Shown here piece after piece: positions 1 through 7,797 of a stretch of DNA of 14,161 bases. The notes beneath the pieces were generated by a model. That model ran no database searches. It was not told where the DNA came from and saw only the letters and a list, made by a program, of their open reading frames with translations. The position numbers and the translations under genes were made by a program. The first letter of the stretch is position 1. Each line of letters opens with the position of its first letter. Source of the DNA: DAOUBA01 sp034432855 (lineage in GTDB: Bacteria; Chloroflexota; Anaerolineae; B4-G1); NCBI GenBank assembly GCA_034432855.1, contig DAOUBA010000007.1:1-14161 (forward strand), in the 5' to 3' direction.

Positions 1-1520
1 GGCGTCGGAGTGAGCGTGGGGATCGGGGTGGGCGTGGGGCCAAGGGGAACGTACTGGATGGCGCCGCCCGGCACACAGGGGTTATAGTCCGCTCCGAGGT
101 AAATCTCGAAATCCACTGCGCTGCCCGGCGTGGGCCGGCTGATGACGTCGCTATCGGCGCGCCGGTAGAGCGCCTTCAATATCCACAGAGGCGAGCCCTT
201 GCTCGTCGTGATCAAATCCACAATCTGCGTGTGCGGGTAGGTCTCGGCCGCGCGTTGCACGCTCACGACCTCGAACCCCTCCCAACGCAACCGCTCGGCG
301 GCCACGTGGCCCAGTTCGTCATAGGGGGTGGCGTTCCACACCTCGACGCGGAAGGCGCGCTGTTGGGCACGCGCGCGGGCCGGCGGCATCAGCGCTTCGG
401 CGACCAGCGCGCCGAGGGCCTCGTAATTGGGCACCAGCACGGCCCCGCCGTTGGGCGCCCGCCATGACTGCAGAACGCTCGACCCCACAAAGCGGCTCTT
501 CACGTTCACCATGTCCAGCCGCGAGCCCACACTCGCCAGGTAGAGCAACTCACCCAACCCCACGTCGGTCGAGACAGCCTGGGTAAGCGCCCCCCACAGT
601 TCGGGGATGCGCGGGATGACATCCAGGCTCATAATCTGGCGATACATCCCTCGCAGGATCTGCTGCTGCCGGCGGTTGCGGTCGAAATCGCTGGTGCTCC
701 AGCGCGAGCGGGCGTACCACAACGCGTGTTTGCCGTCCAGGTGGTGGATGCCCGGCAGCCAGTCCACATCGGTCTGACCGTTGGGAGAATCGGGATCGGG
801 AAAGGTATCGGATAGCGGGCATTCGACGGCCACGTCCACACCGCCCAGCGCGTCCACGATCTGGACGAAACCGTCGAACCCGACGCGGGCATAGTAGTGC
901 ACGCGGATGCCAAAGTTGTACTCGATGGTCGCCTTGATCAGGGCAGGGCCGCCACCGGGATAATCGTGACGTTCTCCGTACTCGAAGGCCGTATTGATCT
1001 TGTTGAACCCTTCGCCAGGGATCCAGGCATAAAAATCGCGCGGGATGGAAAGCAACACAACGGCGGGAACGTTGGGGTAGATGCTGGCGACGATAATGAT
1101 GTCCGTACGCCCCACACTCTCAGCGGAAGGCTGGTCAGAGCCGAGCAAGATGACGTTGATCGTGCCCTCGGGTTGTGCCACCAGGGGCATCGGCGCCGGG
1201 ATAGATAGCGGCACGGTCACGGTGAGCGCACCGGTGAGGATTATCGGCGGGGTGGGCAAGGCGTAGGGTGGGTGAGGAGTGGGGCTGGGCGTGAGCGTAG
1301 GGGCAGGCGTGGCAGTGGGCGTGGGGGTCGGAGTCAATGTCCACGTCGGCGGAGCCGTCGGCCTGGGCGACGATGCCGTGACGCCGGCAGGGGTCACCGT
1401 AACGGACGTCTGGGGAATCTGTGGGGCAGCGGCGAGCAGCCAACGGCTGGCCGCAGCCACCAGCGCCAGGATGACGATCGAGGCCAGTCCCTGCAGTAAG
1501 CGGCCCGGAGCACGTCGCAC
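1..1520 (-). CDS. LytR-CpsA-Psr (LCP) family envelope protein, 3' end cut by window edge
   Basis: The frame stays open for 506 codons to the window edge. LCP proteins are membrane-anchored, extracytoplasmic phosphotransferases that move undecaprenyl-linked glycopolymers onto peptidoglycan; that role is taken from the family. An RR-led N-terminus and hydrophobic segment (about residues 8-32) form a signal anchor. A Thr/Pro linker follows (about 52-92). The LCP domain (about 119-315) shows LLGSD, GRTD, SIPRD (158-162), KIN (174-176), DALGGVDV (223-230), LDGKHALWYARSR (261-273) and DFDRNRRQQQ (278-287), which carry the conserved Arg/Asp residues. A LytR_C-type domain begins near 388 (RVEVWNAT). 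A second Thr/Pro stretch starts near 495 where the window cuts it. The GTG start at 1520 was chosen because GAAGGAAGG (1532-1540) lies 11 nt upstream and the signal anchor follows directly. It has its own extended -10 promoter. Confidence 0.93.
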   Translation of the reverse strand, partial: MRRAPGRLLQGLASIVILALVAAASRWLLAAAPQIPQTSVTVTPAGVTASSPRPTAPPTWTLTPTPTPTATPAPTLTPSPTPHPPYALPTPPIILTGALTVTVPLSIPAPMPLVAQPEGTINVILLGSDQPSAESVGRTDIIIVASIYPNVPAVVLLSIPRDFYAWIPGEGFNKINTAFEYGERHDYPGGGPALIKATIEYNFGIRVHYYARVGFDGFVQIVDALGGVDVAVECPLSDTFPDPDSPNGQTDVDWLPGIHHLDGKHALWYARSRWSTSDFDRNRRQQQILRGMYRQIMSLDVIPRIPELWGALTQAVSTDVGLGELLYLASVGSRLDMVNVKSRFVGSSVLQSWRAPNGGAVLVPNYEALGALVAEALMPPARARAQQRAFRVEVWNATPYDELGHVAAERLRWEGFEVVSVQRAAETYPHTQIVDLITTSKGSPLWILKALYRRADSDVISRPTPGSAVDFEIYLGADYNPCVPGGAIQYVPLGPTPTPIPTLTPT

Positions 1521-1567
1521 GTCGTTCGTATCCTTCCTTCGATCTGTGTCCAGGGGGAGCGACGCAT

Positions 1568-1578
1568 ATTATACCACA
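1568..1578 (-). promoter_or_regulatory. Extended -10 promoter of the LCP gene
   Basis: On the minus strand this reads TGTGGTATAAT: a perfect TATAAT -10 box preceded by the TGn extension. It lies about 48 nt upstream of the chosen GTG start and would give a leader of about 40 nt that contains the ribosome binding site. No convincing -35 hexamer is visible at 16-18 nt spacing, as is common for extended -10 promoters. The identical 11-mer precedes both histidine kinase genes. Confidence 0.75.
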
Positions 1579-1616
1579 GAAGCGCGGCGCTGCCAGAAGA
1601 GTTCTGTTAAGCGCCC

Positions 1617-1705
1617 ATCCGAAAAACCGTAGGGCAGGCTTTCAGCCTCCCCAGACGGCCTGGAAAGGCCGTCCCACACCTTTTTTCGAGTTAATTGCTT
1701 CGGAT
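1617..1705. repeat. Palindromic element with two hairpins inside inverted ends
   Basis: The ends are a perfect 7-bp inverted repeat, ATCCGAA (1617-1623) and TTCGGAT (1699-1705). Inside is a second, imperfect inverted pair, CGAAAAA..GTAGGG (from 1620) against GTCCCAC..TTTTTTCG (ending 1688). The centre holds two hairpins: AGGCT-ttc-AGCCT (1636-1648) and GACGGCC-6 nt-GGCCGTC (1654-1673). It sits between the LysM stop and the LCP promoter. The second hairpin followed by a T6 tract (1681-1686) resembles a plus-strand terminator. On the minus strand a T5 tract (1622-1626) follows the smaller hairpin, so it may also end LysM transcripts. The architecture matches the element at 9317-9397. A dispersed, non-coding repeat family is inferred, not proven. 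Confidence 0.6.
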
Positions 1706-1710
1706 AGGTT

Positions 1711-2541
1711 TTAAGGCGTCGGCGTGTAGGTGGGCGTTTCGATAGGCGAGGGCATATAGGTGGCCGTCGGGACCGGGGTATTGGTAGAAGGCACCGGGGT
1801 ACTGGTGGACGGTGGTTCGGGGGGAGCAGGCGGCACAGGCACGGCGGTCGGCAGTGGCGTGGGCGTGAACGTGGGGACGGGCATGGGGGGCAGCGGCGGA
1901 AGATAGAGCGGCTGTCCGACGTAGATCGTGTAGCCGGTCATACAGTTCGCCAGGCGGATGTCCTCGACACTGATGCCAAAGTAGCGCGCGAGCGAGAAGA
2001 GGGTCTCACCGGGTTGCACATAATAAATGATCCAATCGAGCGGTGGACCGCAGCGGTACGGCAATGTGGGGCTGGGGTGAGAGGGCAGGTAGAGGCGCTG
2101 GCCTGCATAGATGGTCGAAGTGCTCAGACAGTTGGCCTGCATGAGAGCAGCCGTGGTGATACCGGTTTGTCGGGCCAGGCTGCTGAGCGTATCCCCACGC
2201 TGCACGACGTAGACCACCCAGCCGGCAGGATACGAACAGGCGGTTGCCACGACCGTGGTGGGCAACGCCGTGGGAGGGGGGGGCGTAGCTGCCGGGATGC
2301 TCGTTTCCGTTACGGACGGCAGTTCCGTCGCCGGCAGGGAGGGTGTGGTAAGCGTGGGCAGGAAGGGCGTGGGTGAAAGCGCGGCAATCGGGGAGGGCGA
2401 CGGGCGCACACCCGCCACGTCGAGCCGGCTCATTAGAAATGCACCTGCCAGCATACACACGCTGAGCAGCATAATCCCAATGCCGGCAAGCAGTGACGGC
2501 AGGCCCCGTCGGCTTCTACCGGAGGATGCCTCTACGCTCAC
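1711..2541 (-). CDS. Membrane-anchored protein with two LysM domains and Thr/Pro-rich linkers
   Basis: LysM domains bind N-acetylglucosamine-containing glycans such as peptidoglycan. The 276-aa product has one N-terminal membrane segment (about 15-38) after an Arg-rich stretch, a Pro/Thr linker (about 46-98), LysM1 (about 110-153, with QRGDTLSSLA) and LysM2 (about 172-215, with QPGETLFSLA), and a Thr/Pro tail. Both repeats carry an ANC motif and a preceding Cys, giving C102-C138 and C164-C200, each exactly 36 residues apart, so one disulfide per repeat is plausible. No lipobox is seen around C30. The GTG start overlaps the upstream kinase gene by 26 nt. A GGAAGG lies almost on the start codon, too close for an ideal ribosome site, so translational coupling to the kinase is likely. 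Its exact job is unknown; a wall-binding partner of the kinase is inference. Confidence 0.88.
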   Translation of the reverse strand: MSVEASSGRSRRGLPSLLAGIGIMLLSVCMLAGAFLMSRLDVAGVRPSPSPIAALSPTPFLPTLTTPSLPATELPSVTETSIPAATPPPPTALPTTVVATACSYPAGWVVYVVQRGDTLSSLARQTGITTAALMQANCLSTSTIYAGQRLYLPSHPSPTLPYRCGPPLDWIIYYVQPGETLFSLARYFGISVEDIRLANCMTGYTIYVGQPLYLPPLPPMPVPTFTPTPLPTAVPVPPAPPEPPSTSTPVPSTNTPVPTATYMPSPIETPTYTPTP

Positions 2542-5194
2542 CTTCCAAGTCTCCGGCCAACCAGTCGTCCCCCTGCTCCTCGGGCGATAACGGGAGGAGG
2601 AAACTGAACGTGCTGCCTACGCCCATCTCGCACTCCACCCAGATGCGTCCGCCGTGCGCTTCCACCAGTGCCTTGGCGATAGATAGGCCCACTCCGGTCT
2701 CGCCCAATCCGGCGATGAGGGGATTATCGGCCCGATAGAGGCGCTGAAACACACGCCGCCGATCCTCCGGGGCGATGCCGCCGCCCGTATCGGTCACCGA
2801 TACGAGGAGGTAGCCGGGGAGGCCTTCGACGAAGCCATCGCGCTCCTCCGTCTGGGCGCGCACGAGAATCCTGGTGCCCGACTGCGAGCACTGGCAGGCG
2901 TTGGAAAGGAGATGCTGCATGATCTGGGTGAGGCTGTCAGGATCCACGTACACGGTGGGCAATCCGGGGGCGATGTCCGTCTCCACCTTCAGGTCGCGCT
3001 CGCTGAAGCGGGCGGAGAGCGACGCGATGACGCTTTCGAGCACGTGGGTAAAGTTGACCGGCTCGGGCGCAAGCGCACTCCTCTGAGTATCCACGGCGAC
3101 GACCCTGACCAGGTCATCGAGCAACCCGCCCATGCGCTCGATGTTGGCCTTGACCCGCTGCAAGAACTGGCGCTGCGTCTCGCCAATGATGCCTACGGTC
3201 TCGCCCAGCAACAGGTCGGTGTACCCGTTGATCGAGGTCATCGGCGTGCGCAGTTCGTGGATCAGCGCGGTCAACATCTCGGTCTGGACTGCCACACCCT
3301 CCTCGGGATAGAGCATCACGGCCAGCGTCCCTTGCCAACCGGAGGCATCGGGCAGGCGCGTGAGTTCTGCCCGCACCGGGCGACCATCCAGGTCGATCGT
3401 GACGGTGGCGACGTCACCCGGCCTGGCGTCATTGTGGGAGAGACGCGCAACCGCCTGAGTCCACAACGGCTCGGCGAACAGGTCGCGGAGGGGCGCGCCC
3501 ACCAGCATCTTTGGAGGGCGGCCGACGAGATATTGAGCCCCCTGATTGGCCAGGATGACGTTGCCCTGCCGGTCGCCCACCAGGATGCCGCCCAGACCAC
3601 CCTCGGCTGGCGCTGACGTTGGCATCGGCCGGCTCTGCATCTCCTGCAGTTCGGCCTGGGCCTGCGCCAGTTGCATCTGCAGATCGGCCTTCGCCTGCGC
3701 CAGCCGCTCGGCCTTCGCCCGCCACTCCGCCAACTCGGCCTCCAGCGCCGCGCGCATCTCGGTCAACTCGCGCAACTCCTGCTCCCAGATCGCCGTCTCG
3801 GCTACCGTCTGGCTCTGGGCAGCGGCAGCCTGCTCGCGCAAGCGCAGTTTGGTGTCCAGTTCCTCGGCGCGCTGGCGCTGACGCTCCACCTCGCCCTGTA
3901 ATTCGGTCGTGAGTTGGGCCAGGCGTCGCACCTCTTCGAGCGCTTTACGCAACGCGGCGCTTTGTTCGGGCGACTCACGGCGACGGGCGGAGGCCAACGC
4001 CGCCGCCACGCTTGCGCCGATGGCTTGGAAGACCTGCTCGCTGCGCTCCGTCCACCGCTGTTGGGAGAACGGGTTGCCAACCAACATCACGCCCAGCAGG
4101 GCGCCCCTGTCCACCAGCGGCAACGCCAGCAAGGGGCCCACCCGGTCGAAGCCCAGGCTGTGATACAGGGATGCGAGGGCCTGGTCTTTGCGCCTGGCGT
4201 AGGCGCGCTCCAGGCGGCCGGTCTGCAAGACCGTGGCCAACAAGGGATGCGCGGAAATCGGCAACGTCACCCCACGCTGCGCCAGCATCGCGCCGGTAGG
4301 AGGATACAGGGCGACGATGCGCACCCCCCTGGCCGGCGCCGGGAGCGGCAGGCCGATAGCGATCATGTCCGCCGACACGGTGCGGGCAATGGACAGGGCC
4401 GCCAACTCCAGGGCAGCCTCGACGTCACGCGTGGTCTCGATGCGTTGCACCGCGTCGAGGATGCTGACCACGTCAAAGGCGCTCTCCTCGCTGGCAGGCG
4501 CAGAGGCGCTCAACACACGGCGGTACACCAGCCCTGCTAACAACGGCAGCGTCGCCAGATCGGCCAGCCGCACCCATCCGGCCACGTGAGAACCTGCCAG
4601 CGGCCTGACGAACTGCAGGGCGTGACCCGCGAGCCAAAGGGCAAACAGGCACACCAGCAACTCCCAATCGTCCCTGCGCCAGATCAAACTGACGACCAGG
4701 GCGAGCGCAAGCACCACCAGGGTAGAGAACTCCCAGACCGTTTCCTGCCAGTAGCCGTTGTAGATAGCGCCCTGGGCCTCGTCTGGCGGCCAGGTCATGG
4801 CGAACGCAGCGTAGACGCCTGCCGCGATCAGCAGCGTGACGAGCAGCAGCGCCACGCCCAGCCGTGGATGTCTTCCCAGGATCGGCAGGAACGCCCAGGC
4901 CGCCAGCAGCGGCGTGGCGAGATTAAGGAAGCGTTCGAGGGGTGGCAGGACGACGTTGGGGTCCACCTTTCCGGCGCGATCGAGCACGGCGACGAGCATC
5001 GGCAGCGCGCGCGCCAGCACAAGGCCTACTCCCGCCGCCAACAGCCGCCCGGCCTCCGGGTCGCGACGGTTACGCAGCCAATGTCCGAACGCCACCAAGA
5101 GGATGATCTGGATGGCGAACAGCGTCATCAAGTGGTAGGCCAGGCTACCGTTCGGGGTCGTGATTAACTCGATAAAGTCGTTTACCAGGGACAT
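2516..5194 (-). CDS. Membrane sensor histidine kinase (multi-TM, GAF, PAS, HisKA, HATPase)
   Basis: The product of 892 aa would autophosphorylate on His and pass phosphate to an unidentified response regulator. From the N-terminus: about six or seven hydrophobic segments (about 18-225), a GAF domain (about 250-403), a long coiled coil (about 410-520), a PAS domain (about 530-632), HisKA with canonical HELRTP (His646), and HATPase_c with N-box LLSNAC (Asn765), DTGGG (from 802) and GVGLS (from 834). ATG at 5194 was preferred. An in-frame GTG two codons upstream (5200) is the alternative, and no Shine-Dalgarno sequence is visible for either. The promoter is only about 27 nt upstream, so the leader is very short. 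No regulator gene lies nearby. It is paralogous to the kinase encoded at 5222-7678: both start with a similar FIEL...YHL region. Confidence 0.93.
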   Translation of the reverse strand: MSLVNDFIELITTPNGSLAYHLMTLFAIQIILLVAFGHWLRNRRDPEAGRLLAAGVGLVLARALPMLVAVLDRAGKVDPNVVLPPLERFLNLATPLLAAWAFLPILGRHPRLGVALLLVTLLIAAGVYAAFAMTWPPDEAQGAIYNGYWQETVWEFSTLVVLALALVVSLIWRRDDWELLVCLFALWLAGHALQFVRPLAGSHVAGWVRLADLATLPLLAGLVYRRVLSASAPASEESAFDVVSILDAVQRIETTRDVEAALELAALSIARTVSADMIAIGLPLPAPARGVRIVALYPPTGAMLAQRGVTLPISAHPLLATVLQTGRLERAYARRKDQALASLYHSLGFDRVGPLLALPLVDRGALLGVMLVGNPFSQQRWTERSEQVFQAIGASVAAALASARRRESPEQSAALRKALEEVRRLAQLTTELQGEVERQRQRAEELDTKLRLREQAAAAQSQTVAETAIWEQELRELTEMRAALEAELAEWRAKAERLAQAKADLQMQLAQAQAELQEMQSRPMPTSAPAEGGLGGILVGDRQGNVILANQGAQYLVGRPPKMLVGAPLRDLFAEPLWTQAVARLSHNDARPGDVATVTIDLDGRPVRAELTRLPDASGWQGTLAVMLYPEEGVAVQTEMLTALIHELRTPMTSINGYTDLLLGETVGIIGETQRQFLQRVKANIERMGGLLDDLVRVVAVDTQRSALAPEPVNFTHVLESVIASLSARFSERDLKVETDIAPGLPTVYVDPDSLTQIMQHLLSNACQCSQSGTRILVRAQTEERDGFVEGLPGYLLVSVTDTGGGIAPEDRRRVFQRLYRADNPLIAGLGETGVGLSIAKALVEAHGGRIWVECEMGVGSTFSFLLPLSPEEQGDDWLAGDLEGERRGILR

Positions 5195-5220
5195 TGTCAC
5201 GGGCCGATTACGCCATGAGA

Positions 5221-5231
5221 ATTATACCACA
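5221..5231 (-). promoter_or_regulatory. Extended -10 promoter of the 892-aa kinase gene, overlapping the upstream stop codon
   Basis: The minus strand reads TGTGGTATAAT, identical to the motif before the LCP gene and the other kinase gene. The TAA stop of the upstream kinase (5222-5224) lies inside the TATAAT box. A transcript starting about 7 nt downstream would have a leader of only about 15-20 nt. No clear -35 box was found. Confidence 0.7.
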
Positions 5232-7678
5232 TATTGTGAAGTAAGGGGCACATGTACGCGGGTAGACGCAGAAGGGGTAACCGGAGACGGGCGCGATCCC
5301 CCGGCACGCCTGACGGGCAACAGCACGGTGAACGTGCTTCCCGTGCCAGGAGTGCTCTCCAGCCACACGTGCCCGCCATGCGCTTCCACCAGCGATTTGA
5401 CGACATAAAGCCCCACACCCAACCCTCCAGCCTCGCCAGTCAGCGAGTTCGTGGAACGGTAGAAACGCTCCCAGATATACGCCTGCTCCTCCAGAGGGAT
5501 GCCGACGCCGTCATCGGCGACCCAGATCGCGCAGTGCGTCGCCACCTGCCCGGCATCGTCCCATAACAGCCGGGCGCCCACGTGAATGCGCCCGCCGGGA
5601 TGGGTGAACTTGACTGCGTTGCTGAGCAGGTTGTCCAGAATCTGCCGCAGGCGCGCCGCATCCGCCTCGATGAGCGGCAGGTCGTCTTCCAGTTCCAGTT
5701 TGACCTGCAATTGGCGGGAGTCAATCTGGCTTTGGAACGAATGCACTACCTCGCCGACGATCAGGTACAGGTCCACCTCGCCGTACTCCAGTTTCAGCCC
5801 GCCCTTTTCGAGTTCGGCGACGGCAACCAGGTTCTCTACCAGGCTGGTCAGTTGGAGAGCATTATCGCGCATGACCTTGAGTAATCGGGCCTGCGATTCG
5901 CCCAGCGGGCCGGCCTTGCCGTTGATCAGCGCCTCGGTGTACCTGTGGATGGATGCAAGCGGGGGGCGCAGTGCGTGAGAGACGTTCACGAAGAACTCGC
6001 TTCTGGCCCACTCGCCTGCGATCTCAGCGGTGACATCGCGCAGGATCGTCACGACGCCCAGACGATCGCCGGCCGGCGTGAGCACCGGCGCAGCGCTGAC
6101 GTGCACGACTTTATCCTCCAACTCGAACACCGTCTGCAGCGGATCATCCGCCCGAGCGATCACCCCCCAGCCCACCCGGGGCTCCGACACGGTATGCCCT
6201 ACCAGCCCGTCGAGCGAACGGCCCACCAGGCGCTGGCGTGGGGCGTCCAGGATGCGCTCGGCAGCGGCGTTGACGACGACGATGCGCCCCTCCCGGTCGC
6301 CGACGATCACCCCCTCGGCAATGTTCTCGAGGAAGGCCGTCCTGCGGCGCACCTCCTCCTCCTGCGCTTGCAGCAACTCGGCCAGTTTGCTTGCCTGCAC
6401 CTGCAGGTCATGATAGCGATGGGCATTTTCGATGGCTGCAGCGATCTGCGAGGAAATGGACTGGCACAGCCGGGCATTGTTCGCGTCGAAGGGGCGCTGG
6501 CTGCCATCGTTCCCCACGACGAGCACACCCAACACACGGCGTTGGCATAGAAGCGGCTGGACGATTGTCGGGCCGGCCTTCTGGCTGCCGAGCAGCCCGT
6601 ATAGCGCCTGCAGACGCGGGTTGTCAGCCCCGACGTTGAGGAGCAACTGCTTGCGCCGCTGCAACGCCTGCTCGAGCGCAGGCTGATCGGCGAGCGAGAA
6701 TTCCACAGGCGCAGCCGTATGCCCGGCAGGCTGGAGAGTGGCATGTTGAGCCGCCAGCGTAAGGGTGTCGGGCCGGCCGGGGTCTGTCAGGAACACCCCA
6801 CAGCGGTCGGCGTTCACGGCCAGGGCGATGCTTTCGACCACTCGACGCAAGGTGGTGTCCAGGTCGAGCGATTCGCCGGTGATCCGGCCAGCTTCGACCA
6901 GGAAGAGCAACTCCTGTGTCTGCCGCAGCGCCTCTTCGCTGACGGTCTGCAGTTCCTGATGGTAGGCCCACATGTCCTGCAGGGCGCTCCGGTAGACAGT
7001 AATGACAAAGAACGGGTAGCCAAGCAGGCAGACAACCCTCCCCCACCCGGCCACGTTCGCAGCGCCCGCCGCTTCGAGACGGCCCACGACCTGCAGCAGG
7101 GAAGCGGTGAACATGATCAGAAAGCCGAGGGCATGAATCAAGAACCCGGCCACGGGCAACCAGGGCTTTTCCTGTGAGGGGCGAGAAGCCAGCGTCACGG
7201 CCAGCGAAAGCGCCAACGCCATGCTGGCGCCGTTCCAGAAAGCCGGCTGCCAGAAAGCGACGTAGAGCAGGTTGGGGAGCCGTTCCAGCGCGCGGTGCCA
7301 CAGCGGCAGGAAGGTGAGGGTGCAGAGAAGCACCACGCCGAGTCCGCCGCACAGATACCACCTGCTGATACGACGGTCGAGAACAGGGGACAGGAAGGCC
7401 CATCCCAGGATCACGGCGTTTGCCATCTCCACGCCGCTCAGCAGCGGGAAGAGGACCCTGAGCGTGAACGATTGGCCGGCGAGGGGCTCGACAAGCAGCA
7501 AAGGGATGCGCAACGCCAGCAGGCCACCGAAAGCGATCAGGCCGTGGCGATGGTCTGGGTTGCGGGTATGGCGCCACTCGATGAGCGCGATCCCGGCCAT
7601 CGCCTGAAGCGCCAGGATGACCAGGAGATGGTAGACGAAGGTACCGGCGTCGGTGCCGGGCAGTTCAATGAAGGACAC
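5222..7678 (-). CDS. Membrane sensor histidine kinase with non-canonical H-box (HALRPP)
   Basis: This is an 818-aa multidomain sensor: about six or seven hydrophobic segments (about 12-232), GAF (about 268-420), a short coiled coil (about 421-450), PAS (about 450-552), HisKA (about 556-626) and HATPase_c (about 670-788). The ATP-binding motifs look intact: NLLSNAVKF (N-box Asn687), DDGVGIP (from 722) and GLGVGLYVVK. The H-box is odd: His568 is followed by ALRPP where the family usually has ELRTP, so the acidic residue after His and the Thr at +4 are both replaced. The GTG at 7678 was chosen because GGAG (7687-7690) lies 8 nt upstream and because the resulting N-terminus (VSFIELPG) aligns with the paralogue's; an in-frame GTG at 7735 would add 19 unaligned residues. 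It has its own promoter. Either a weakened kinase or one acting with its paralogue is possible. Confidence 0.92.
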   Translation of the reverse strand: MSFIELPGTDAGTFVYHLLVILALQAMAGIALIEWRHTRNPDHRHGLIAFGGLLALRIPLLLVEPLAGQSFTLRVLFPLLSGVEMANAVILGWAFLSPVLDRRISRWYLCGGLGVVLLCTLTFLPLWHRALERLPNLLYVAFWQPAFWNGASMALALSLAVTLASRPSQEKPWLPVAGFLIHALGFLIMFTASLLQVVGRLEAAGAANVAGWGRVVCLLGYPFFVITVYRSALQDMWAYHQELQTVSEEALRQTQELLFLVEAGRITGESLDLDTTLRRVVESIALAVNADRCGVFLTDPGRPDTLTLAAQHATLQPAGHTAAPVEFSLADQPALEQALQRRKQLLLNVGADNPRLQALYGLLGSQKAGPTIVQPLLCQRRVLGVLVVGNDGSQRPFDANNARLCQSISSQIAAAIENAHRYHDLQVQASKLAELLQAQEEEVRRRTAFLENIAEGVIVGDREGRIVVVNAAAERILDAPRQRLVGRSLDGLVGHTVSEPRVGWGVIARADDPLQTVFELEDKVVHVSAAPVLTPAGDRLGVVTILRDVTAEIAGEWARSEFFVNVSHALRPPLASIHRYTEALINGKAGPLGESQARLLKVMRDNALQLTSLVENLVAVAELEKGGLKLEYGEVDLYLIVGEVVHSFQSQIDSRQLQVKLELEDDLPLIEADAARLRQILDNLLSNAVKFTHPGGRIHVGARLLWDDAGQVATHCAIWVADDGVGIPLEEQAYIWERFYRSTNSLTGEAGGLGVGLYVVKSLVEAHGGHVWLESTPGTGSTFTVLLPVRRAGGSRPSPVTPSASTRVHVPLTSQYVV

Positions 7679-7686
7679 GCAACGGT

Positions 7687-7690
7687 CTCC
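7687..7690 (-). promoter_or_regulatory. Ribosome binding site that decides the start of the HALRPP kinase
   Basis: On the minus strand this is GGAG, 8 nt before the GTG at 7678. The upstream in-frame GTG at 7735 lacks such a site and would lie only about 14 nt after the -10 box. Confidence 0.6.
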
Positions 7691-7749
7691 GGATGCTTGA
7701 ATCGCCGGCTCGCAGCCAATTATGGGCAAGGCCACAAGCCTGCCCCACG

Positions 7750-7760
7750 ATTATACCACA
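7750..7760 (-). promoter_or_regulatory. Extended -10 promoter of the HALRPP kinase gene
   Basis: The minus strand reads TGTGGTATAAT. A weak -35-like TTGTTT (7774-7779) lies 18 nt upstream. A start about 7 nt downstream would give a leader of roughly 65 nt to the chosen GTG at 7678, room for the GGAG ribosome site. Confidence 0.75.
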
Positions 7761-7797
7761 GCGATAGGAGGAGAAACAAATAGCCCGGCGGGTCCTT

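Noticed and set aside
7761..7797. Possible terminator after the 295-aa gene
   Set aside because: Only a CCC/GGG stem of three pairs and scattered T residues; too weak to call.
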